Shown here piece after piece: positions 57,549 through 64,000 of a stretch of DNA of 64,000 nucleotides (the stretch's first letter is position 1; each line of letters opens with the position of its first letter). A program made the translations under genes and the position numbers. Under the pieces are notes generated by a model. That model saw only the letters and a program-made list of their open reading frames with translations. It was not told the origin of the DNA and did not search any database. The stretch is from Staphylococcus sp. IVB6181 (GTDB lineage Bacteria > Bacillota > Bacilli > Staphylococcales > Staphylococcaceae), in NCBI RefSeq assembly GCF_025561445.1, contig NZ_CP095096.1, positions 2,676,001-2,740,000 on the forward strand, given 5' to 3'.

Positions 57549-57623
57549 AAAAACAAGAGGTACTGAATATAAAGCCGCATTTCCCACCACCCCGTGAGTG
57601 CACAGCCTTTATATTCAGTACCT
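57549..57623 (-). terminator. long-stem terminator of the aminotransferase gene
   Basis: Perfect 17-base stem AGGTACTGAATATAAAG (57558-57574) / CTTTATATTCAGTACCT (57607-57623) with a 32-base C-rich loop, followed on the minus strand by CTTGTTTTTTAG. May also act on the plus strand. Confidence 0.85.
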
Positions 57624-57714
57624 TATTTTGATGCAAAAAATCACCGCTCGCAGATGATAGTCAACAAGCAGTGATTGAATGATTGGTATTATTTAATTGA
57701 AAGCAAATACTTAT

Positions 57715-58875
57715 TTAAGCTTTATACATATCACTTAATGATTTTAACCGCTTCGCAGCCTCATCCAACTGTGCATCATCTAATGCAAGAGAGACACGTA
57801 CGTAATTACGGCCATTTTCTCCAAACGGAATACCTGGAGCAACTAAAATAGATTGATCTTGAAGAAAGAATTCCACAAATTGTTCGCCATCATAACCTTC
57901 TGGTGTCGCTAGCCATAAGAAGATACCGCCAGTCATTGGTTCATACGGAATGTTGCCTTCATCTAAGATTTCAGTGAAACGGTCGCGGCGCGCTCTAAAG
58001 ACTTCACTTTGTTTATCTAAGAAATAATCATAGTTATTGAGCGCAAATGTCGCCGCATCTTGTAAAGCACCAAACATACCTGCATGATGATGGGTATGAT
58101 ATTTCTTAAGTGCCGCAATCACGTCTTTATTGCCGACCGCAAAACCTACACGATAGCCTGACATGTTATAGCCTTTAGACAGCGAATACACTTCAATTGC
58201 GACGTCTTTACCGCCTTCTGTCTGCAAGATACTCGGATTCTTATGATCAAAGCCGAATGCCGCATAAGCAAAGTCATGTACTATCTTCGTTTGCGTACCT
58301 CTAAACTTTTGAACAACATCTTCAAACACATCTTGTGTCACTGTAGAGCCTGTAGGGTTATTAGGGTAAGTTAAATACACTAACTTAGTCTGACCTAAGA
58401 CTTCCTCCGGTACTTTATCAAAATCAGGTTGATAGTATGGCGGTTCAAGCTCTAAGGCATAAGGTTTCGCATCCGCAAATAAGACCCCTGCTAAGTAGTC
58501 TGTATAACCAGGATCTGGCAGTAAAACATAATCTTCAGGATTCACAATACAGTTAGGCAGACCGACTAACCCGTTTTTAGTACCATATAAGATACAAACT
58601 TCATCATCTTTGTCTAATTCAACACCGTATTGGCGCTGATAGAAATCCACAATCGCTTGTTTGAATGTGTCTTTGCCTTGGAATGCGACATACTTTTGGT
58701 TTTCTGGCACACGCAGTGCTTTCGCAAACTCATCTACGATACCTTCAGGTGTTTCCCCGTCAGGAATGCCTACGGCCATGTTGATGAGGGGAAGCGGTCC
58801 ATGTTCTATTTTTCTCCCCATTGTTTTTCCAAAGTAACTGTCCGGAATTTTTGATAATCTTCTTGAAATGACCAA
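57715..58875 (-). CDS. PLP-dependent class I/II aminotransferase
   Basis: 386 residues, fold-type I. PLP lysine in YSLSKGYNMSGYRVGF, substrate/PLP motif YPNNPTGS, and R in NYVRVSLAL near the C-terminus. The LSKIPDSYFGKT N-terminus and overall pattern resemble the LL-diaminopimelate/aromatic-type aminotransferases that staphylococci carry near the met genes. Likely a transamination in amino-acid salvage (methionine or lysine pathway unproven). Start near 58875 after AAGGAGGGACG (initiation codon TTG/ATT region). Its leader contains a terminator (58900-58940). Confidence 0.78.
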   Translation of the reverse strand: MVISRRLSKIPDSYFGKTMGRKIEHGPLPLINMAVGIPDGETPEGIVDEFAKALRVPENQKYVAFQGKDTFKQAIVDFYQRQYGVELDKDDEVCILYGTKNGLVGLPNCIVNPEDYVLLPDPGYTDYLAGVLFADAKPYALELEPPYYQPDFDKVPEEVLGQTKLVYLTYPNNPTGSTVTQDVFEDVVQKFRGTQTKIVHDFAYAAFGFDHKNPSILQTEGGKDVAIEVYSLSKGYNMSGYRVGFAVGNKDVIAALKKYHTHHHAGMFGALQDAATFALNNYDYFLDKQSEVFRARRDRFTEILDEGNIPYEPMTGGIFLWLATPEGYDGEQFVEFFLQDQSILVAPGIPFGENGRNYVRVSLALDDAQLDEAAKRLKSLSDMYKA

Positions 58876-58899
58876 ATTACGTCCCTCCTTAAATAATGA

Positions 58900-58942
58900 A
58901 AAAGCTATACGTTACCCCTAAAGGAACATATAGCATAACTAT
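58900..58942 (-). terminator. leader terminator (attenuator) in front of the aminotransferase gene
   Basis: On the minus strand GCTATATGTTCC / GGGTAACGTATAGC form an imperfect stem followed by five T, located between the promoter and the ribosome site. Such a placement implies regulation by attenuation. Confidence 0.65.
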
Positions 58943-58979
58943 GTATTTCTCACAGTATTGGTAATTGTTTATCACCTCT

Positions 58980-59008
58980 ATTATTGTAAAAATTCTGACA
59001 TTTGTCAA
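58980..59008 (-). promoter_or_regulatory. promoter of the aminotransferase gene
   Basis: TTGACA (59003-59008), 17 bases, AATAAT (58980-58985) on the minus strand, about 40 bases upstream of the leader terminator. Confidence 0.6.
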
Positions 59009-59058
59009 ATCTCTAATAAAAGACTTCTCATGCTTATACACAAGAAGTCTGATAGGTT

Positions 59059-60009
59059 TTATTCTCTTTCTCCGTCAGCATCATACTTTTCTACTGAACC
59101 ATCTGAATTTACGATATAAGATCCTGCTAAATCACCGGATTTATCTAAAATAGAGAAGCCCCAGCTGCCATCTCCGCGTTTTTCAGGCTCTTTAAACGTA
59201 TACGTGCTGGTATCTAAAGTTTGGCCTTCATACTCTTCAACTTTATCAATCACATTCGCACGTGTGACTGGTTCATCTGATGAACTCGAATCAGATGATG
59301 TACTTTCTGAAGTATTATCAGTAACAGACGGCGAAAGCACTGGACCAGAGCCACTTGATGAATCCTCAATTTGAATCATATGCGATACTTCCGTTAACTT
59401 CGGATTGTTTTTGTGTTTTTCATACAAACTTTTTAGGTTGTATACTTTACCGTAATCAAATAATTCTTGATAATTCAGACTTGTGCCTTTCTCTGCCGCA
59501 ATCGCGACTTTAGAACCATCCAGTACAAACTTAACATGGAAAGGTCCTTTTCCTGTTTCAGTCTCGTAAATATCTGTACCCGAAGGTTGTCCTTGTACTT
59601 GACCCTCTGCTACTCGGCGCAGATTCAAAGTTTGAATATTAATCTGATTAGATTCTGATACGCCTTTTTGTGTGTAAGACTGATTTAATAATTCATCCGC
59701 TGAAACTGTGGTTTCAGACGTTCCTGGTTCAAATAAAGCTAAAGCGATTTTATCCTCATTCGTTAAACTGTCAAAGCTTTTAAAATCATCTGATTTCGAA
59801 TGAGATGTATCTTCGCTTTGTTCATGGTGCTGTGTTGTTTGATTATTATCAGCATCCGATTGATTCGACTCAGAGTGCTCAGATGATGATTGATTTGAAT
59901 CTTGTTGTGTCGATTCAGTGGATTTTGATGCTTTTTCTTCCTCTTGTCCGCAACCTGCAATTAACAATGTCAGCACAGCCGAAGCCGCAAAAATTGATTT
60001 TAATTTCAT
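59059..60009 (-). CDS. lipoprotein, tandem paralogue 2
   Basis: 316 residues from ATG 60009 (after AAGGAGA). Lipobox near LIAGC, then a Ser/Gln/Asp/His-rich linker to about residue 90, a middle domain (FDSLTNEDKIALALFEPG ... VAEGQVQG) and a C-terminal module (VIDKVEEYEGQTLDTSTYTF ... GFSILDKSGDLAGSYIVN). The final 65 residues are almost identical to the neighbour upstream. Function unknown. Confidence 0.75.
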   Translation of the reverse strand: MKLKSIFAASAVLTLLIAGCGQEEEKASKSTESTQQDSNQSSSEHSESNQSDADNNQTTQHHEQSEDTSHSKSDDFKSFDSLTNEDKIALALFEPGTSETTVSADELLNQSYTQKGVSESNQINIQTLNLRRVAEGQVQGQPSGTDIYETETGKGPFHVKFVLDGSKVAIAAEKGTSLNYQELFDYGKVYNLKSLYEKHKNNPKLTEVSHMIQIEDSSSGSGPVLSPSVTDNTSESTSSDSSSSDEPVTRANVIDKVEEYEGQTLDTSTYTFKEPEKRGDGSWGFSILDKSGDLAGSYIVNSDGSVEKYDADGERE

Positions 60010-60022
60010 ATTAATGTTCTCC

Positions 60023-60973
60023 TTATTCTCGCTCTCCGCCAGCGTCATACTTTTCTACTGAACCATCTGAATTTACGATATAAGATCCTGCTAAATCACC
60101 AGATTTATCCAAAATAGAGAAGCCCCAGCGGCCGTCTCCCATTTGTTCAGGTTCTTTATACGTATACGTACTTGTATCTAAAGTATGCCCTTCATACTCT
60201 TCAACTTTATCAATCACATTGTCACGTGTGACTGTTTCTCCTGAATCAGAATCTGAACTTGAATCAGATGATGTACTGTCGTTTGAGGACTCGGTCTGAG
60301 CTTGACTGCTAGAAGATGTGCCTTGTGCTGCATCATTAATAGAAATCATATTTGCGACTTGTTGAAGTTGTGATTCATCGCCGTATTTTTGATTTAATTC
60401 GTTTAAATCATGCAAATCACCATTATCCACTATTTCTTGATAGCGTCTTTCACCTTGTGTTCCTGAAACCAAAACCTGATGATCACTTACACCTATTATC
60501 GTTCCAAAGTGTCCTGTGCTTTCTTTAGCATGATAAAACACCATATCTTGCGGTGCGCCTGTAAATTCTGCAGGTATTTTCTCGAGATGGTACGTATCAA
60601 TCGCAATTTGTTCTTCGCTAGGCGAACCCATGCGTGACATAGTATATGAATGATTTAATAATTCATTCGCAGTCACTGCGTTATGATGCTTTTGAGGTGC
60701 GAATAAAGCGAGCGCTACTTTTTCATTAGTTTGAAGCTGTGCTACATCTTTAACTGGTTTCTTTTGGTGATTGTCTTTTTTAGATGTTGAATGATCATTT
60801 GATTGTGTTTTTGAATCTGTAGTATTGCTTTCTTTTTTCGTTTGTTCATTATTATCGGATTGCGATTGTTTCGTGTCTTCGTTTTTAGATTGCTTATTTT
60901 CTTCTTGGTTACCACATGCTGCAAGGATGAGTGCCGCTGATGCAAGTGTTGCTGCTAAAGTTCTATATTTCAT
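60023..60973 (-). CDS. lipoprotein, tandem paralogue 1
   Basis: 316 residues. Lipobox LAAC near residue 20, low-complexity linker (SKNEDTKQSQSDNNEQTKK), the same middle and C-terminal domains as the next gene and the same length. Only 13 bases separate the two, so they form an operon born from a tandem duplication. The conserved ends and diverged middles suggest gene conversion of the 3' part. ATG 60973 follows GGAGGGACA. Confidence 0.78.
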   Translation of the reverse strand: MKYRTLAATLASAALILAACGNQEENKQSKNEDTKQSQSDNNEQTKKESNTTDSKTQSNDHSTSKKDNHQKKPVKDVAQLQTNEKVALALFAPQKHHNAVTANELLNHSYTMSRMGSPSEEQIAIDTYHLEKIPAEFTGAPQDMVFYHAKESTGHFGTIIGVSDHQVLVSGTQGERRYQEIVDNGDLHDLNELNQKYGDESQLQQVANMISINDAAQGTSSSSQAQTESSNDSTSSDSSSDSDSGETVTRDNVIDKVEEYEGHTLDTSTYTYKEPEQMGDGRWGFSILDKSGDLAGSYIVNSDGSVEKYDAGGERE

Positions 60974-61056
60974 GTTTGTCCCTCCAAATAGCCCTGATTT
61001 ACGACCATTATAGCTAAGGGAAGGGACATAGAATGTCTAGTTGCGCAATAAAAAAA

Positions 61057-62637
61057 GGCTCTATGTCAAATTCGGTTGATGCATAAAATTTGAAATCAAA
61101 TATTATAGTTACCATAAACTATGTCGCTCAGCTAGTATTGCTTTAATTCCTATGGAATTTAGTATTACTAACTGAGCATTTTTTATTTTAAGCTGCTTTA
61201 GGCAATGGGGTATGGAAGCGATGTTTTTTCTTAGCTAATAGCTTGAATTTGATTAGAATTCTATTTCTGAAGTTATAGAAATTTCTGTATCCATAAGCGA
61301 TTCTTTTTAGTACTTTAATGTTGTTATTTATAGTTTCTATAGGGCCGTTTGAGCGACCAGGATGATTTAATGCATTCATAATTTCTGGTAAAAAATTTCT
61401 AAAGCTTTTAAGTACTCTTTTAAGTCCGCCATCAGTATTTCTATCCTTAAGGTATTTAAGAATTTGATGAGTTAATTTATGATTTTCATTGGTCTTTATT
61501 GATGTACGAAGCGCATTTACTTTGTCATAGACATCCTTTAACTCTGGGCTTTCACCCAAAATAAAATTTATCATTGATTTTTCTGATTCTAATCCAGGGA
61601 AAAGCTTGTTATCTTTATAAAGCGTACTATTCAAGGATTCGGAAGGTTTAAGAATAAGCTTCCAATAATGTTTAAGTTTTCTATAGTATTTGCCATCCTT
61701 ATGTCTTTTTTCATTCATTATCCTGATACGAACTCTATTGAGTTCTCTATTTAATGCTTGAACAAGGTGAAATCGATCTAAAATGATTTTCGCATTTGGA
61801 AATAACTGCTTAAATAAAGAAATATATGGGCTGTACATATCGGTTGTAACTGTTTCAACTCTTTTTCTTACTTCTCTATCAAACCGGATAAAATAAGCAA
61901 ATAATGCACGCTTTCTACGATCAGGTAAAATATCTACGATTTGATGCGTATCACCATCACAAAATATAAAACTCATTTTACCTACTACATTTTTAACACT
62001 TTTGAATTCATCCACCATGATATGTTTGGGCAGTTCATTAAATGGACCTAACTTAACACTATTTGCAGTTTTATTAATATAACGTATTACAGAAGCAGAA
62101 CTAACATTGTTATCGTAAGCAATGCCTTTGCAAGATCTATTCTCATGGCTTTGATACAGAATATGCAGTGCTAATTTATTACAGAAATTATGATGCTTTT
62201 TCACAAAATTCGTCTTTGCTACAAATGATGAATGGCATGAACGACAAAAGAACCTTTGTTTTTTGAGCTCTAAATAACTGGGACTACCTTGAATCTTCAT
62301 AAGCTTTATCCTCGTTTTTCTTTTACCATTCTTTACTATTCTATGGTTTTCATTTACTGCTCCGCAGTTTTCACAACAATCTGGTGTGTATGTCAAAGTG
62401 CCTTTAAATAGTAGAGTTCTTACCAAGTTAAAGTAAACTTCCTGAACATCATCAGAAAAAGTAATATTTTTCCCTTTATAATCAAGTATTTTTGCTATAC
62501 AATGTGTCATAAGCGCAATTCCTCTCTTTATTTGTGTTGGTAACTTAAATATTAGGGGGTTGCGCCCTTTTTATGCAAAAAATTCGATTGAGAAATAACC
62601 GCTAGGTTATCTCATCAACCGAATTTATTATAGAGCC
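61057..62637 (-). mobile_element. ISL3-family insertion sequence, copy 2
   Basis: 1581 bp, the same ends as copy 1 (GGCTCTAT ... ATAGAGCC) and flanked by 8-bp direct repeats TAAAAAAA at 61049-61056 and 62638-62645. The duplicated bases are the poly-T tract (minus strand) of the noc terminator. It separates that terminator from the lipoprotein operon. Confidence 0.95.
61188..62510 (-). CDS. ISL3-family transposase, copy 2
   Basis: 440 residues, intact; two residues differ from copy 1. Same zinc-finger N-terminus and DDE core. With two near-identical intact copies in 28 kb the element is probably still mobile, and the pair can recombine to delete or amplify the segment between (they are in direct orientation). 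Confidence 0.95.
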   Translation of the reverse strand: MTHCIAKILDYKGKNITFSDDVQEVYFNLVRTLLFKGTLTYTPDCCENCGAVNENHRIVKNGKRKTRIKLMKIQGSPSYLELKKQRFFCRSCHSSFVAKTNFVKKHHNFCNKLALHILYQSHENRSCKGIAYDNNVSSASVIRYINKTANSVKLGPFNELPKHIMVDEFKSVKNVVGKMSFIFCDGDTHQIVDILPDRRKRALFAYFIRFDREVRKRVETVTTDMYSPYISLFKQLFPNAKIILDRFHLVQALNRELNRVRIRIMNEKRHKDGKYYRKLKHYWKLILKPSESLNSTLYKDNKLFPGLESEKSMINFILGESPELKDVYDKVNALRTSIKTNENHKLTHQILKYLKDRNTDGGLKRVLKSFRNFLPEIMNALNHPGRSNGPIETINNNIKVLKRIAYGYRNFYNFRNRILIKFKLLAKKKHRFHTPLPKAA

Positions 62638-62669
62638 TAAAAAAACCACTCGTTCCTAAGAACGAATGG
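62638..62669 (-). terminator. noc terminator with IS inserted in its T-run
   Basis: Stem CCACTCGTTC (62646-62655) / GAACGAATGG (62660-62669) with a four-base loop, followed on the minus strand by TTTTTTTA, which is the target duplication of IS copy 2. Confidence 0.92.
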
Positions 62670-62672
62670 CTG

Positions 62673-63515
62673 TTAGCGTTTATACACTCTTATTTTAATT
62701 TCTAAATAGTCTTCGTGGTCGCGTTCTTTTTGTTCTACGCGAAGTCCGCTTTTCTCTATTTTTTCAAAACTGCTTTGAAGTGCTTCTTTTGCTGGTGTGA
62801 GGTCTTTTGTGAATTGGAAGTTTTGTGCTTTGACTTTTTCAGGTCCGACTTTGGCTTTCACTCTGGCCTCTGTTTGTTTCACATTCAAGTGCTGATCAAT
62901 AATGATTTGAACCATTTCTTCTTGTTCTTCATGTGATAAGCTCAGCAATGCACGTGCGTGACGTTCTGTTATTTTACCTTCTGCAAGTTTAGAAAGCACT
63001 TTTGGCGCAAGTTTTAATAAACGTAGCTTGTTTGCGATAAAACTTTGGCTTTTACCCACACTTTGTGCGAGTTCGCTTTGTGTTGTATCTCCAAGTTCTA
63101 ATAACTTTTGATACGCTTCCGCTTCTTCAACTGCCGATAGATTTTCACGTTGAATATTTTCAATCAAAGCAACGACTGCCGTTTCTTCATCTGTCATCTC
63201 GCGAATAATAACATCCGCGTATGCCATATGAATACTGCTCATAGCACGAAAACGGCGTTCACCTGCAATGATTTCATACATGCCCTCTTCAATCGGTCGT
63301 ACCACAATCGGTTGAAGCAATCCATGTTCTTGAATGGATTCCGCAAGTTCATCAATCTTCGTCTGATCAAAGACTTGTCTTGGTTGATAGCGGTTAGGCA
63401 CAATCTTCTCAATTTGAATAGATTCAACATGATTATTGCGATCTTCTTCAGTATAGCCTGTCATATCTTCATCTTTGTTTGTTAAACCGAATAGTTTAGA
63501 AAAAGGCTTTTTCAT
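62673..63515 (-). CDS. noc: nucleoid occlusion protein Noc (ParB family)
   Basis: 280 residues. N-terminal amphipathic helix MKKPFSKLFGL, the membrane-binding feature of Noc, then a ParB/CTPase domain (PNRYQPRQVFD, LQPIVVRP, GERRFRA) and HTH TQSELAQSVGKSQSFIAN. Binds Noc sites and membrane to keep the division septum off the chromosome. Lies 46 bases after rsmG, the conserved oriC-side order. Confidence 0.93.
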   Translation of the reverse strand: MKKPFSKLFGLTNKDEDMTGYTEEDRNNHVESIQIEKIVPNRYQPRQVFDQTKIDELAESIQEHGLLQPIVVRPIEEGMYEIIAGERRFRAMSSIHMAYADVIIREMTDEETAVVALIENIQRENLSAVEEAEAYQKLLELGDTTQSELAQSVGKSQSFIANKLRLLKLAPKVLSKLAEGKITERHARALLSLSHEEQEEMVQIIIDQHLNVKQTEARVKAKVGPEKVKAQNFQFTKDLTPAKEALQSSFEKIEKSGLRVEQKERDHEDYLEIKIRVYKR

Positions 63516-63561
63516 TCCGCAATCTCTCCCTCTAAATATAATTATATACTAATATTTATTT

Positions 63562-64000
63562 TTATTTTAGTAAAGGAGATTTATTAGGCGTACCTGCTTT
63601 TCTAGGATACTTTTTAGGTGTTTTACTGCGCTTTTCGATGATAATCATTTGGCGTTCGCCTGCATCATCCGGCAGTTCAAAGGTTTCTACCGCTTCGACT
63701 CTTCCTCCAAACACACCAATCGCAAATCGGGCTTCTTCAAGTTCCTCTTCGCCTTTTGAAGATTTCATTGCCACAAAGTGTCCGCCTGTCTTAACCAGCG
63801 GCAAGCATAACTCGCTGAGTACTGTTAAACGTGCAACGGCACGGGCTGTCACAATATCATAAGACTCCCGGTTGTCTCCGCGTGTATTGCCGAAGTTTTC
63901 AGCACGCTCATGGACAAAGCTCACACCTGTTAATTCTAAAGCATCCGCAAGATGATTTAAGAATTGAATACGTTTGTTAAGCGAATCCACAATTGTTACT
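63562..64000 (-). CDS. rsmG: 16S rRNA (guanine527-N7)-methyltransferase, 5' end cut by window
   Basis: The C-terminal 146 codons of RsmG/GidB. Visible: the SAM-binding [14 protein letters not shown] at the window edge, the [11 protein letters not shown] motif and [15 protein letters not shown]. The N-terminal ~95 residues lie beyond position 64000. Methylates G527 in the 530 loop of 16S rRNA. Confidence 0.95.
   Translation of the reverse strand, partial: VTIVDSLNKRIQFLNHLADALELTGVSFVHERAENFGNTRGDNRESYDIVTARAVARLTVLSELCLPLVKTGGHFVAMKSSKGEEELEEARFAIGVFGGRVEAVETFELPDDAGERQMIIIEKRSKTPKKYPRKAGTPNKSPLLK

Overview
The window is chromosomal DNA from a low-GC Gram-positive coccus of the genus Staphylococcus. 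The evidence is staphylococcal protein content throughout (guaA, guaB, xpt, pbuX, ahpC, ahpF, rpsF, ssb, rpsR, argF, met genes), a YSIRK-like/LPXTG surface protein, a bicomponent leukocidin and a phenol-soluble-modulin-like peptide. It does not look like S. aureus: the order rsmG - noc - parB - mscS - DUF951 - ychF - rpsF - ssb - rpsR is the Bacillus-type order beside oriC, whereas I recall the parB/ychF/rpsF block lying far from noc in S. aureus. A simulans/carnosus-group or other non-aureus species is my tentative inference; the species cannot be fixed from the sequence alone. No tRNA, rRNA or CRISPR array was seen. oriC should lie to the right of position 64000.

Layout. 1-2.6 kb: assimilatory sulfate reduction (cysJ partial, cysH) with a clear sigma-A promoter. 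2.7-8.7 kb: a family 2 glycosyltransferase with two DUF5776-like tails, a Nudix hydrolase, a PTS-EIIC-like membrane protein and a lukS/lukF-type leukocidin pair. 9-10.2 kb: chromate transporter. 10.4-15.9 kb: the guanine-riboswitch-controlled operon xpt-pbuX-guaB-guaA. 16-28.7 kb: stress and redox genes (sigma-B-driven YflT-like protein, cystine symporter, NfrA-like reductase, ahpC-ahpF with a PerR box, AhpD-like protein), a RacA-like HTH/coiled-coil protein, PAP2 phosphatase, a lipoprotein, an M20 peptidase and a histidine phosphatase.

28.9-34.6 kb is an accessory pocket. It holds a 29-residue cationic hydrophobic peptide gene with a strong promoter and a cre site, followed by a frameshifted CPBP protease, an Msa-like membrane protein and an ABC transporter; then a gene interrupted by a stop codon, a PSM-like 25-residue peptide, and an ISL3-family insertion sequence sitting exactly in the poly-T tail of the PSM terminator. 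34.7-38.4 kb: rpsF-ssb-rpsR, a membrane-anchored thermonuclease with a frameshift before its excalibur tail, and argF with a cre site. 38.5-44.1 kb: one giant M60 (enhancin-like) wall-anchored metalloprotease. 44.4-47.2 kb: small membrane protein, lipoprotein, SdpR/SdpI-like pair.

47.3-50.4 kb: parB, mscS, DUF951, ychF. 50.5-57.3 kb: methionine operon under CodY-like boxes and a methionine T-box (metC-like, metF, metE, then a cyclase-family gene). 57.3-57.55 kb: an unusual run of hairpins with a shared CCCGAT loop. 57.7-64 kb: an aminotransferase with a leader terminator, two tandem paralogous lipoproteins, a second ISL3 copy (again in a terminator poly-T tract, this time of noc), noc, and the start-truncated rsmG.

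Themes: sulfur and methionine metabolism (cysHJ, cystine uptake, met operon), purine salvage and GMP synthesis, peroxide defence, origin-proximal chromosome biology (ParB, Noc, possibly the RacA-like protein), and a concentration of secreted or surface virulence-type factors (leukocidin, PSM, M60 protease, nuclease). The best candidates for something undescribed are the peptide-CPBP-Msa-like-ABC locus at 29.0-31.95 kb, the terminator-targeting habit of the IS, and the CCCGAT-loop hairpin array at 57.4-57.5 kb.
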